The notes: generated by a model from the sequence alone, not told the origin. A DNA stretch of 37,260 nt from CAYHHI01 sp964356335 (GCA_964356335.1 CAYHHI010000030.1:1-37260); one strand, 5' to 3'; shown: positions 7,760 through 16,174, counted from the stretch's first letter. Made by a program: numbers and translations.

Positions 7760-9802
7760 CTATCTCTTAAGCCGTCCGGCCTTGAGTTCCAGGAGCTTCT
7801 GTCTCATCTCCTGGGATGAGGGCATGTACCTTAAAGCCGTTTCGAACTGCCCTATCGCCTCGGGTATCCTGCCCTGCTTCTCCAGGCCAAGCCCCACGGT
7901 GAAAAGAGCCTTCGCATTGCGGGGCTCTCTCCTCAGGATCGCTTCAGCGACTGCGATACCCGTATCAGGTTCGCCAATCTCGATCAGAAGCCGCGCCGAA
8001 GAAAGGAGTATCTCCCGGTCATCTCCTGCCAGAGCTACGGCCTCTCCAAGAGCCTCACGAGCTTCCGCGAACCTGCCCAGCTTGAAACAGGACAGACCAA
8101 GATTGTAGTAGGCCAGCGCAAGGCCGGGATCCGCATCGATCGACCGCTTGAAGTACGGGACCGCGCCGGCAAAGTCGCCCTGGTTGGCAAGCGTTATTCC
8201 CATGGATAGAAAAGCAAATGACCTATAATTGGGATTGATCATTGCTGCCATCTCCAACATCTCTTTAGATTGTGAAATGAGCCCAAGGGATCCATAAGCC
8301 TTGCCCATGTAATAGTAGGGCCTGGCATCCGCAGGATCGGCCTTGATTGCCTCTCTGTAAACCTCGATGGCCTGCTCCGTCTTGCCGGTATTGGCAAGGA
8401 TCGCACCCTCATTGGTGATATAGGTCGCCTCCCCGCTGTTATCTCTGATGCCCCAGAGACTCGAAAGCGAGAAGAGGCTCAAAAGAACTGCGGGGACGGC
8501 AAGCGAGAAGAGGTGCTTCCAAGCCTTGCCCCTCACAGCCGCCACCAATTGGCTCAATGCGAAACCGCCCAGAATCAAGAGGAAGGGCACCGCCGGCAGG
8601 CGGAACCTCCAGACAACGAAGAAAGCAATCGATGTCAGGGCGCAGGCCAGAAACCCGGCACTGACGAGCCACGCAGCCTTGCGCCGCCTCACAGCTACAA
8701 GCCCGAGCCCCACAAGACCAAGCGGCATCACAATCGCATAGGTAAGGAGAGGGAGCCTTAGGACGCGCGAGTATCTGGCGATGAAGCGTGGGATCGGTTT
8801 TATGTCGCTCAGCTCATATGAATTCAGGAAGTAATAGGTCTTCTTCACCATGAGCCCAAGCCACCTCGGAAAATCGCTTCCGATTTCTGCCAGTGTCTTA
8901 CTTGTGTAGTAGTGTGCAAGTTCCCTGTCATTGAGCTCCCGGCCCGCATTCTCCAACGCCGCCTGCTTGCAGCCGATGATGATGGAATCCTCGCCAGGAT
9001 CGGCAGAGATGGCGTAGGGGTACCTGGTCGGCGGTGCAACAGGGGTCTTCCCATCAGCATATCCCGCGTTACCTATGTATAAATTGACGGCACCCTGAGG
9101 CGAGAAGAGAAAGAATTCTCCGAAAGCTTCGCGATTCCTCAAGCCCAGTAGCGCCATCGTTCCAAAAAGCACTATACCCACGACCGCAACAAGGCGGAAG
9201 CCCCTTTTTGCCTTAAGGGCGATCACTGCGACCGCTAAGGCCCCAGCAAGCAGCAGTACCTCCGGCCTGGTGAGGAACGCAAGTCCAAGGAACAGTCCCG
9301 CGCCGAGGGCATACCGCGGGCGCTCGCGCTCGAGCGCATCGAGGAGAAAGTACACGGATGCCAGGATGAAGAGTATGAAGAGCGTGGTGGGCAGCAGCTC
9401 ACCGTCCGAGTAGATCGCCATCCTGTACAAGGCAAAGCCAAACCCGGCAAAGACCCCGGCCAATTGGCCAAAGAGCCGCTTACCGATCACATAGACCAGG
9501 CCGCATGTGAAGGCTCCGATGAGCGCCTGGATGAGCAGGGGCGGAAGGAAGGAGTGCCCGAAGACGAGATAGCAGGCTGCAAGGAAATAGGTATACAGAG
9601 GGACACGGAAGGATCCACCCTGGGAAAGCAGATCACCCTCCAGGACCTCTTTGGCCTTGTCGTCGTACCAGTAGGAATCCAGCAGAGGCTGGTTGAAGTA
9701 AGGTGAGCCCTTGATATCAACGAAATAGGCGACTCTGAGAACAATGGCAAGTACGACTATTGCTAAGAAGAGGCCGCGGTCCCTTGCCGAAAGATCAAGC
9801 AA
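7760..9802 (-). CDS. GT39-like membrane glycosyltransferase with C-terminal TPR domain
   Basis: Predicted polytopic inner-membrane glycosyltransferase of the ArnT/PMT (GT39, GT-C) superfamily, which uses lipid-linked sugar donors. The first TM helix (about 11-28) is followed by a periplasmic loop with acidic residues (DSYWYDD, 42-48) where the catalytic aspartate of the family sits. Many hydrophobic segments continue to about residue 450. Residues about 459-680 are soluble tetratricopeptide repeats (for example AIEVYREAIKADPADARPYYYMGKAY split over two units). Start TTG at 9802: GGAG lies eight bases upstream. It follows the beta-helix gene by 63 bases and precedes the M6 protease by 3 bases, so the three probably form one operon. 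The acceptor is unknown; glycosylation of the secreted proteins encoded next to it is a reasonable guess. Confidence 0.85.
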   Translation of the reverse strand: MLDLSARDRGLFLAIVVLAIVLRVAYFVDIKGSPYFNQPLLDSYWYDDKAKEVLEGDLLSQGGSFRVPLYTYFLAACYLVFGHSFLPPLLIQALIGAFTCGLVYVIGKRLFGQLAGVFAGFGFALYRMAIYSDGELLPTTLFILFILASVYFLLDALERERPRYALGAGLFLGLAFLTRPEVLLLAGALAVAVIALKAKRGFRLVAVVGIVLFGTMALLGLRNREAFGEFFLFSPQGAVNLYIGNAGYADGKTPVAPPTRYPYAISADPGEDSIIIGCKQAALENAGRELNDRELAHYYTSKTLAEIGSDFPRWLGLMVKKTYYFLNSYELSDIKPIPRFIARYSRVLRLPLLTYAIVMPLGLVGLGLVAVRRRKAAWLVSAGFLACALTSIAFFVVWRFRLPAVPFLLILGGFALSQLVAAVRGKAWKHLFSLAVPAVLLSLFSLSSLWGIRDNSGEATYITNEGAILANTGKTEQAIEVYREAIKADPADARPYYYMGKAYGSLGLISQSKEMLEMAAMINPNYRSFAFLSMGITLANQGDFAGAVPYFKRSIDADPGLALAYYNLGLSCFKLGRFAEAREALGEAVALAGDDREILLSSARLLIEIGEPDTGIAVAEAILRREPRNAKALFTVGLGLEKQGRIPEAIGQFETALRYMPSSQEMRQKLLELKAGRLKR

Positions 9803-9865
9803 ACTCGAGTCTCCGCCGAGACAGGCAAACGCGGGAGCCTTCCCTGGATAGTCCGGGCGCCGACA

Positions 9866-10735
9866 TCACTTCGATCCACCCGTATCCTGAGGCGCCACCT
9901 TGGGACAATCATGGTAGATCGAGTCATGCTTGGCATTCACCCAGGGTGTGTAGACGACTTCCCCTCTGAATCTGTCCCTGGAGGGACAAAGGCTGCCCCA
10001 GTAGTTGACGCTTGCGATGGCGACCTCCCGCTGGTCGGTAAAGAGGCTGCCGTCGATGTGGCGGCCATCGTTATAGATGTCGTAACTGTTCTTCTCAATG
10101 TCATTTGCCGTGGAAAGGGTTCCCCCAATGGAAGGATAGGAATACCCTGCGAGGAAGATGCCTTTGCCGTTCGACGTGATGCTGCACCGGGCGATCACCG
10201 GAGAGGACGTCATCAGATATATCCCTTCACCGTTCTTGAAAATCTTGTTCTCCACAATCTCGGGGCTAGCTTGATCCGCCGCGATTCCCCTGTTGCAGTT
10301 GCGTACGGTATTGCCCTTGATAAACGCGTTGGACTTGACAAGAGATATGCCGTCCCAGGCGTCGCGAATCACGTTCCCGACTATGCTGGGAGCCCCTGAC
10401 GTACACGCAACCGCTATGTTGCAGCCTTTGCAGTCGAAGCCAAAACCCGAAACCAGGGTCTCAAGATCACACTCGTCGAGCATGAGAACGTACCACCGCT
10501 GATTCCACAGGGTCGTCGAGTCCGGACCCCGAGCCGAAATCAGCTTGACCCCGCTTCTCAGCTTTGTCTGGAGCTTATACCTCCCCGGGAAGACAAGAAC
10601 CGTGTCCCCATAGCGGGCCTCTCTCAGAGCCTGCGTCAGATCCTTGCTCTCGGTGGGCACGCGAAAGGTCTTCGCTTCCAATGCAGCTGCGAAAAGAAGA
10701 GCGGCAATCGAGATTGCGGCAACTATTCTGAGCAT
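9866..10735 (-). CDS. Secreted right-handed beta-helix (NosD-like) protein
   Basis: A 289-residue protein with a clear signal peptide (MLRIVAAISIAALLFAAALEA, probable cleavage near residue 21). After TFRVPTESKDLTQALREA, an N-cap typical of parallel beta-helix proteins, come repeated short turns such as GNVIRDAWDGISL, GNTVRNCNRGIA, ENKIFKNGEGIYL and SITSNGKGIFLAG, i.e. NosD/pectate-lyase-like coils. It ends with a Cys-containing tail (LCPSRDRF...HDCPKVAP). The start is ATG at 10735, preceded by GGAGG six bases upstream. A longer frame runs to 10810 but only translates the tRNA-Arg gene and is rejected. Function is unknown: sugar binding or polysaccharide handling is common for the fold but not proven here. 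It lies immediately upstream of the glycosyltransferase. Confidence 0.85.
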   Translation of the reverse strand: MLRIVAAISIAALLFAAALEAKTFRVPTESKDLTQALREARYGDTVLVFPGRYKLQTKLRSGVKLISARGPDSTTLWNQRWYVLMLDECDLETLVSGFGFDCKGCNIAVACTSGAPSIVGNVIRDAWDGISLVKSNAFIKGNTVRNCNRGIAADQASPEIVENKIFKNGEGIYLMTSSPVIARCSITSNGKGIFLAGYSYPSIGGTLSTANDIEKNSYDIYNDGRHIDGSLFTDQREVAIASVNYWGSLCPSRDRFRGEVVYTPWVNAKHDSIYHDCPKVAPQDTGGSK

Positions 10736-10764
10736 CTTGACCTCCACTTCATTCTGTTGAGGAG

Positions 10765-10838
10765 CGCGCCTGGCAGGAGTTGAACCCGCAACCTCGTGGT
10801 CCGTAGCCACGCGCTCTATCCAATTGAGCTACAGGCGC
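10765..10838 (-). tRNA. tRNA-Arg (anticodon ACG)
   Basis: A 74-base cloverleaf: acceptor GCGCCTG/CAGGCGC, D arm GCTC...GAGC, anticodon stem-loop CGTGG-CTACGGA-CCACG with anticodon ACG, T arm GCGGG-TTCAACT-CCTGC. CCA is not encoded, unlike the serine tRNAs here. A34 would need editing to inosine by TadA, also encoded in this window. Its first ten bases overlap the end of the upstream membrane-protein gene. Confidence 0.96.
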
Positions 10839-11200
10839 ACTTCCGCTTGGTTACTTAAACCAGCCACCTGAGACTCGGTTCCCCTACCCTCTAAGGTAAG
10901 CCTTATTCCACCCAATGCTTTCGAAGCGAGATTATAGACCACAGCGAAAATGAACCCGCCTATGGCTCCGATGATGCCATAGAGCAAAGCAAAAAGGGGC
11001 ACGAGAAGTATACCGAATCCTGTCGCGGCGATTCGCAAAACCGAGGTTGCCTCGAAGGCGCCGGTGGCGTCCAGGAGGCTGCTGAAGATCATGGCAAAGA
11101 TCACATAAACCAGCCCCACGACGATTCCCAGGATGGCATATATGACGAAACAGATCTTGACCACGCTGGCGACATCGAGGTGCTTGATTTCCACTTGCAT
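10829..11200 (-). CDS. Small membrane protein, DUF3566-like
   Basis: A 123-residue protein with a short N-terminal cytoplasmic stretch (MQVEIKHLDVASVVKICF), a first hydrophobic hairpin (about 18-45), a second very glycine-rich hydrophobic region (about 65-100), then YNLASKALGGIRLTLEG. The closing YN-x-x-SK-x-x-GGI-x-L pattern resembles small DUF3566-type membrane proteins of bacteria and archaea, whose function is unknown; I recognise this from memory only. A GTG at 11215 would add five residues, but it abuts the tRNA-Ser(GCT) end. The ATG at 11200 has GAAGG eight bases upstream and is preferred. The stop codon lies inside tRNA-Arg(ACG), overlapping its 5' end by ten bases. The gene is wedged between two tRNAs. 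Confidence 0.7.
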   Translation of the reverse strand: MQVEIKHLDVASVVKICFVIYAILGIVVGLVYVIFAMIFSSLLDATGAFEATSVLRIAATGFGILLVPLFALLYGIIGAIGGFIFAVVYNLASKALGGIRLTLEGRGTESQVAGLSNQAEVRL

Positions 11201-11216
11201 CTTAACGACCTTCACC

Positions 11217-11311
<95 letters not shown>

Positions 11312-11330
11312 CCGTTCTTGGCAGTTCACA

Positions 11331-11417
11331 TGGCGGAGGGAGTAGGATTCGAACCCACGGACCTTATCGGTCAACGGTTTTCAAGACCGCCGCCTTAGAC
11401 CGCTCGGCCATCCCTCC
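11331..11417 (-). tRNA. tRNA-Ser (anticodon TGA)
   Basis: An 87-base serine tRNA. The acceptor stem GGAGGGA pairs with TCCCTCC and CCA is encoded. The anticodon loop is CTTGAAA with anticodon TGA for UCA and UCG. It lies 38 bases after the TPR lipoprotein stop codon on the same strand and immediately before tRNA-Ser(GCT). Confidence 0.97.
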
Positions 11418-11455
11418 ACAGATCAGAAAACTGCTTGCTTGCACCGTGCTGTATT

Positions 11456-12613
11456 CTATTTTCCTGATTCTCCCTCTTGCTGCTGCAGGAGCCTCTTCTG
11501 TTCTATAAGCTTGTTCTGGCGCTCAGTCTCCTTGGCAGCGTACGAGCTCCATGCCGGATCGTTACATTCAACCGCCTTCTGGTACTGGGCTTTGGCTTCT
11601 TCAAATAGACCCTGCTTCTCCAGGGCCTTGCCCCAGACACAGTAAGCGCCGGCACTGTTGGGCTTTATGGCCAGCTCCCGCTTCACGGTCGCTATGGCAT
11701 CGTCGTAGTGTTCTGCCTTGTTGTAAAGGTCCCCTAGAAGCCAGTAGAGATCGGCGTTTTCCGGATCCAGCTCTACTGCCCTCTCCATGTTCAGTATGGC
11801 TTTGTCTGTATTACCGACCTTGTCATAAGCAGTCGCAAGCCAGTATCTCAACTGCGCCTCCGTGGGGTTCAAGGCCACGGCCTTCTCATAAAACTCAACA
11901 GCGGAACCATAGTCCTCAACCTTCAAATAGAGCCAGCCGAGCGTCTTTGTCACGTTGAAATCATCAGGGGCAAGCGCGAGGGCCGTCCGGTAGACGCTTA
12001 TTGCATCTGCATAGATCTGGTTTTCGTAGAGCAGATTCGCAAATGTGAGGATCGTGGTCAAATACCTCGGGTCATCCTTGTGCGTCACCTCCACACCCTT
12101 CCTATAAGCCTCTATCGCTTCAGGCAGAAGCCCCTGCTTGTCAAATGCTGCCCCCAGGCTGACATAAGTGCCTGCATTCCCTGGATCCAGCTGGGTCGCG
12201 ATCCTGTACTCAGCGGCTGCCTCAGCGAATTCCCCTGCCGCCATATGGGCCGATGCGATGCCGGAATGCGCGTCCGCATCGTTGGGGGCGAGCTCAGAAG
12301 CCTTCTGGTAAGCTCTGATCGACTCATCCAGCCGTCCCTGCTTGAGATAAACGAGGGCGAGGCCCTTATATGCCTTCTGATGGTTGGGATCAATCTGAAT
12401 GGCGGCCTTGAACTCCTTCGTCGCCTCGTCGAGATTGTTGTTCGTGAGGTATTCGGCACCAAGATAGTAATGCCCACCCGGTGCACTCATGCCCGCCTGC
12501 CTGCTTTCCACCGTGACTTGCGGTCCGGGTGGCGCGGCCTGCTGACTTGCACAACCGGCGATGAGAGCAAGACCTGAGACAACCAGGCAAAGACTCCATA
12601 TCCTCGATGTCAT
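11456..12613 (-). CDS. TPR-repeat lipoprotein (385 residues)
   Basis: A lipoprotein signal (MTSRIWSLCLVVSGLALIAGC, lipobox IAGC, Cys21) is followed by a short Pro/Gln linker. About nine tandem tetratricopeptide repeats fill residues about 45-345 (for example HYYLGAEYLTNNNLDEATKEF, then AYKGLALVYLKQGRLDESI). The tail is charged and Gln-rich. TPR lipoproteins act as periplasmic or outer-membrane scaffolds; the partner cannot be read. The ATG at 12613 has GGAG seven bases upstream. A GTG one codon earlier is possible. It has its own promoter and is followed by tRNA-Ser(TGA). It lies downstream of the C25-like peptidase and, with the other TPR lipoprotein, brackets that gene. Confidence 0.9.
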   Translation of the reverse strand: MTSRIWSLCLVVSGLALIAGCASQQAAPPGPQVTVESRQAGMSAPGGHYYLGAEYLTNNNLDEATKEFKAAIQIDPNHQKAYKGLALVYLKQGRLDESIRAYQKASELAPNDADAHSGIASAHMAAGEFAEAAAEYRIATQLDPGNAGTYVSLGAAFDKQGLLPEAIEAYRKGVEVTHKDDPRYLTTILTFANLLYENQIYADAISVYRTALALAPDDFNVTKTLGWLYLKVEDYGSAVEFYEKAVALNPTEAQLRYWLATAYDKVGNTDKAILNMERAVELDPENADLYWLLGDLYNKAEHYDDAIATVKRELAIKPNSAGAYCVWGKALEKQGLFEEAKAQYQKAVECNDPAWSSYAAKETERQNKLIEQKRLLQQQEGESGK

Positions 12614-12669
12614 CACTCCGCTCCTTTCATATCTTCACCGTAGGTCTGCTGTGATTATTCGCCGACTGA

Positions 12670-12698
12670 CGTTAACAGAATATGCCCTGTCTGTCAAT
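12670..12698 (-). promoter_or_regulatory. Promoter of the 385-residue TPR lipoprotein gene
   Basis: Minus strand: perfect TTGACA (12698-12693), 17 bases, TAACGT (12675-12670). The predicted start of transcription lies about 50 bases before the ATG. Confidence 0.5.
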
Positions 12699-12719
12699 TG
12701 GTTTGGGCGGGCTCCCGGC

Positions 12720-14153
12720 CTATTTGGAGGTGACTATCTTAAGCACTTCCCCCCTTTCGTCGAAGGTTATTCTCACAACACGCTCTACCCGGCGATCTCC
12801 GGCGGTGACCAGCCTCTTGAAGGATGCAATGAAGACCCTTCGCTCAATCACCTGACCTTTAGCCTTCTCCTCCGACAGTGGTCTCCGGGACCGCACCTTC
12901 TTGGCCAGAGCCCCGTCGAGTGCCGTTGTTTCCACGCCGAGATCCGGCTCGACACCCGCCATTTCCGGGAACCTTGATGCAACAATCTGCTTTATCGAAT
13001 CGACGATTTCATCCGAGATCATCTCTTCTCGCCCCCTTCCTCCGCCACGATGAGCCAAGATCAGCGATGGGTCACCGTAGAGATTAAACTCAACCAGCGT
13101 CTTCTTATCGTCACCATCAAGGTAACCTTGCCGCCGAAGCATCTCAGCGGCGAAATCGGTCTTTGATTCGCGAAACGCATCGCCGCAGCTCTCACCTGCG
13201 AGAACTCGCTTCAGGAACAGGTATGCAAAGAGGTCGGCCTCTGTCAGCCGCTCATCAGGAGATCCGTATGCGACGGCGCTTGATCCGATGAAGGCCGCTA
13301 CACCCTTGGACAAGAACTGGAGCGCAATCGAATCTTGAGGTCGCTTGCCTTCCACCAGTCCCCCATAGCATGCTTCGGCGAGGACCAGCGCCGCCTCGGG
13401 TTCGGACCTGGCGACGATCTCCGGACTCAAGACCCTCGGGTATGAGAGCCCGTCCTGCCCATACCAGTATCTCTCCTCTTGCGAACCATGTACGTTGAAG
13501 TAGAGAATCGAATCTCGAGCAAGCCACCCGGACTTGAATGAATCAAGATCAAGGGGCGGCGAGGTCACAAGCGGGGCATCTGCAATGAGGCCAAAGACTC
13601 TCTCCGCCTGGTCCCTCCATACCGCCGCCGAAAGCCCAAAGGGCTTACCCGAGGCCCCGCCACCCGTGCGCTTCAGGAGGTTCTCAAGGCATGAAATCAG
13701 GGGGATTCTTGCAACTGCCCTGTCAGCCACGAGGAGGGTATCGATATCTTCACCGCGCTCAGTGACCCCGTAAGGAGCATCGGTGGGGAAGTCCCTGTCC
13801 GAGTCCGCGGCGGGATTCTCGAGCCTCCAGAAGGGAATTACATCGCCGTTGCCGACGATCAGAACGTAGGTGAACGCTGCTCGCGAGTATGTTTTCTCTT
13901 CGATCGAATGGATGGCGTCGCTCAACTTCGCTGGGGTAAGGGGTGCGTCAACAAACGGCAGATCGCCAGACAATTCCTTGCTGTCCGGCACATAAAGGAG
14001 CGTGTCTATCCCGCGCTTGCGGACCGCATCCGCAATCTCCTTTAAGCAGCCAATCACGCCTTCTATGCCGGCGCGATCCAGGCTCTTTGCGAGCCCCTTT
14101 TCCGAGGTCACTATGAGATATGTCTTACCCGCCCGATCTCGAGTCAGGGGCAA
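12720..14153 (-). CDS. Gingipain-like (peptidase C25, clan CD) cysteine peptidase homologue without signal peptide
   Basis: A 477-residue protein with clan CD features. Strands ending in the catalytic residues are seen at SILYFNVHGS (215-224, His222) and AALVLAEACYGG (254-265, Cys262). The C25-type markers VGNGDVIPFW (100-109), PTDAPYG (123-129) and NLYGDPSL (357-364) are present. The C-terminal ~100 residues are an extra basic alpha/beta segment with no recognised domain. Gingipains are secreted, with signal peptide, propeptide and Ig tail. Here the protein begins directly at the first strand (KTYLIVTSEKG), with no export signal, so it may act in the cytoplasm. The start is TTG at 14153 with GAGG seven bases upstream. 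The TPR lipoprotein stop codon is 23 bases upstream, so the two genes are probably co-transcribed. A longer start would have to overlap that gene. Confidence 0.8.
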   Translation of the reverse strand: MPLTRDRAGKTYLIVTSEKGLAKSLDRAGIEGVIGCLKEIADAVRKRGIDTLLYVPDSKELSGDLPFVDAPLTPAKLSDAIHSIEEKTYSRAAFTYVLIVGNGDVIPFWRLENPAADSDRDFPTDAPYGVTERGEDIDTLLVADRAVARIPLISCLENLLKRTGGGASGKPFGLSAAVWRDQAERVFGLIADAPLVTSPPLDLDSFKSGWLARDSILYFNVHGSQEERYWYGQDGLSYPRVLSPEIVARSEPEAALVLAEACYGGLVEGKRPQDSIALQFLSKGVAAFIGSSAVAYGSPDERLTEADLFAYLFLKRVLAGESCGDAFRESKTDFAAEMLRRQGYLDGDDKKTLVEFNLYGDPSLILAHRGGGRGREEMISDEIVDSIKQIVASRFPEMAGVEPDLGVETTALDGALAKKVRSRRPLSEEKAKGQVIERRVFIASFKRLVTAGDRRVERVVRITFDERGEVLKIVTSK

Positions 14154-14176
14154 GGTAACACCTCACTCGGTCGCGG

Positions 14177-14827
14177 CTATTTGGTGATGGCTCCTTCTGC
14201 GCGCTCCAGGGCAAGCCGTGCTCGCTGCGCAGTGTCTCCCTCGTTCACTAACTCGAGCACGGTTCTCCACTCTCTTATGGCTTCAAGCAGAAGACCCGAT
14301 TCTGCAAACGCAACACCCAGGTTGTAGTGCGCCTCGGCATTCTTGGGCTCGATCGCTATTGCCTTAACATAGTACTTGACCGCGGTGTCGAAGTCTTTCG
14401 TGTTGTAATAGAGCATGCCCAGGTTGACCAGAGCCTTCGTGTCCTTCGGGTCACGTTTCGCAACGTCTTCCAGCATGACCTTGGCACTGTCAGGCTCCCC
14501 AGACTCCGCAATGAGCATCGCCAGGTTCACACGCGCCTTATTCATCTTGGGATCAAGCGCGATGGCCTTCTCATAGTTCTGCCGGGCAAGGTCAGGAATC
14601 GCCTGATCATAATAGGTATTGCCAAGCGTGTAGAGGACTTCGGCATCCTTGGGGTACTGCTTCACCATTCCCTCAAGCGCCTCCGCCTTGGACTCGACAT
14701 CCAGGCTGTCCGGTATGGAAGCCAGGGGAGCCCGCTTTGGGCCAAAGCCTGCACAGCCCACGATGGCAAGTGTGACGATGAGGCTCAAGAGAAGACATGC
14801 CGCAACAAGTCGCGATCCGGTCAGCAT
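14177..14827 (-). CDS. TPR-repeat lipoprotein (216 residues)
   Basis: An export signal with lipobox AIVGC (Cys25) is followed by AGFGPKRAPL and about five tetratricopeptide repeats over residues 50-205 (units such as VLYTLGNTYYDQAIPDLARQ and AHYNLGVAFAESGLLLEAI). Probably an envelope-anchored scaffold. The start is ATG at 14827 with a near-ideal AAGGAGG upstream. The frame extends to 14926, but that extension has no ribosome binding site and would bury the signal peptide. It is the first gene of a pair with the C25-like peptidase and is divergent from the aspartate kinase gene, with 105 bases between them. Confidence 0.88.
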   Translation of the reverse strand: MLTGSRLVAACLLLSLIVTLAIVGCAGFGPKRAPLASIPDSLDVESKAEALEGMVKQYPKDAEVLYTLGNTYYDQAIPDLARQNYEKAIALDPKMNKARVNLAMLIAESGEPDSAKVMLEDVAKRDPKDTKALVNLGMLYYNTKDFDTAVKYYVKAIAIEPKNAEAHYNLGVAFAESGLLLEAIREWRTVLELVNEGDTAQRARLALERAEGAITK

Positions 14828-14888
14828 ACAAACCTCCTTAGGCCATATCAGTGCCGAGCACATAACACTTGCATATACTTGATGCCGC

Positions 14889-14918
14889 ATCTTAACATAA
14901 TCTCTGTTCCTAAGTAAA
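14889..14918 (-). promoter_or_regulatory. Candidate promoter for the TPR lipoprotein/C25 pair
   Basis: Minus strand: TTTACT (14918-14913), 18 bases, TAAGAT (14894-14889). It overlaps the divergent promoter of the aspartate kinase gene almost base for base, so the two would compete for polymerase. Confidence 0.3.
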
Positions 14919-14920
14919 GT
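14892..14920 (+). promoter_or_regulatory. Promoter of aspartate kinase gene, near-leaderless
   Basis: TTAACA (14892-14897), 17 bases, TAAAGT (14915-14920). Transcription would begin near 14927, about six bases before the ATG at 14933. This fits the absence of a ribosome binding site there. Confidence 0.45.
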
Positions 14921-14932
14921 GAGCATTGACGG

Positions 14933-16174
14933 ATGCTAGCGCAAGAGTCAAAAACACTTATAGTGCAAAAATTCGGCGGCACGTCGGTCGCTACCCCGGA
15001 GAAGATCAAGGAGGTGGCCCGCCGGGTCGTCGAGGAGAAGAAGGCCGGCAAGGACATCATCGTGGTCGTCTCGGCCATGGGAGATACCACCGACCGGCTG
15101 ATGAGCCTCGCCCAAACCGTGACCAAGAGCCCGCCCAAGCGCGAGCTGGATATGCTACTCACGGCGGGCGAGAGGATCTCCATGGCCCTGCTCTCCATGG
15201 CGATTAGTGACCTGGGCCATGAGGCCATATCCTTCACGGGCTCTCAGAGCGGCATCGTGACCGATACGAGCCACACGCGCGCCAAGATCCTGGATGTAAG
15301 AGCCCACAGAGTGAGGGAGGAACTCGAGAAAGGCCGGATTGTGATCGTGGCAGGCTTCCAGGGCGTGAGTCCGGCCAAAGAGGTCACGACCCTGGGCCGC
15401 GGCGGATCCGACACAACCTGTGTCGCACTCGCAGCAGCCTTCTCTGCCAGGGAATGTCACCTATTCAAGGACGTCGATGGCGTCTACACGGCCGATCCGC
15501 AGCTTGTCCCATGGGCAAGAAAGATCGAGAAGATATCCTATGACGAGATGCTGGAATTGGCTTTCTGTGGTGCAGGGGTCTTGCACTGGAGGAGCGTGGA
15601 TATTGCGATGCGCTTCGGCGTGAGAATCCATATACGCTCCTCGTTCGGGAAGGAGATGGGAACAATCGTGACTGCCAAAGAAGAGATCGAACCCACCGAG
15701 ATACGCGGGATCACTCAGGACTTGAATCTTGCGGGAATAAGGTTGAAGCATATAGACCGCCCCGCAGAGATTGCAGGCCGCATCCTTGAGGCACTTGACC
15801 GCGAAGACATAGGCGTGCGGTTCCTTTACATCTCTCCCGGACCCGGGGACCGTAGTGCCGTGTCCATCATGATACCGCTCGCTTCCAAGGATTTGGCCGT
15901 GGGGTGCATATCGCAGGCGCTGCCTCACGAGAAGTTCGAGCTGGATGAAGACATCGCCACCATCTCGATAGTCGGCCAGGGCCTCACGAGCATCCCCGGA
16001 GTGGCAAGAAGGGTAATGGGGTCGCTTGCCTCCCTCGACATTCAGCCCGAGATCATATCAACCTCAGGCATAGGTCTCACGATAGCGCTGCCGAAGGCCA
16101 GGGCGGTGGAGGCAGTGAGGAGACTCCATTGCGACCTGGGGCTCGGGGAACCTACTCGTGGTGAAGCGCAGTAA
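14933..16174 (+). CDS. lysC: Aspartate kinase
   Basis: Phosphorylates aspartate to aspartyl-4-phosphate, the first step toward lysine, methionine and threonine. The 413-residue length and motifs fit the monofunctional class. The kinase motif KFGGTSV is at 13-19; a GRGGSDTT nucleotide/substrate loop is near 153-160; FKDVDGVYTADPQ (178-190) matches the usual TDPR region with Q instead of R. The C-terminal ~150 residues carry two ACT-type regulatory domains (I..IDRPAEIAGRILEAL and ISIVGQGLTSIPGVARRV), the usual site of feedback control by lysine or threonine. No homoserine dehydrogenase is fused. The ATG at 14933 lacks a Shine-Dalgarno sequence. A GTG at 14963 would delete the first ten residues and is less likely. 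The 3' end overlaps the convergent permease gene by 23 bases. Confidence 0.95.
   Translation: MLAQESKTLIVQKFGGTSVATPEKIKEVARRVVEEKKAGKDIIVVVSAMGDTTDRLMSLAQTVTKSPPKRELDMLLTAGERISMALLSMAISDLGHEAISFTGSQSGIVTDTSHTRAKILDVRAHRVREELEKGRIVIVAGFQGVSPAKEVTTLGRGGSDTTCVALAAAFSARECHLFKDVDGVYTADPQLVPWARKIEKISYDEMLELAFCGAGVLHWRSVDIAMRFGVRIHIRSSFGKEMGTIVTAKEEIEPTEIRGITQDLNLAGIRLKHIDRPAEIAGRILEALDREDIGVRFLYISPGPGDRSAVSIMIPLASKDLAVGCISQALPHEKFELDEDIATISIVGQGLTSIPGVARRVMGSLASLDIQPEIISTSGIGLTIALPKARAVEAVRRLHCDLGLGEPTRGEAQ

Noticed and set aside
10736..10810. N-terminal extension of the beta-helix protein
   Set aside because: It only translates tRNA-Arg(ACG); the true start at 10735 has a ribosome binding site and a signal peptide.
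12720..14827. TPR plus caspase-like gene pair as a TPR-CHAT (Craspase-like) defence system
   Set aside because: The TPR proteins are lipoproteins, the peptidase has C25 rather than CHAT features, and no Cas or effector gene is near.
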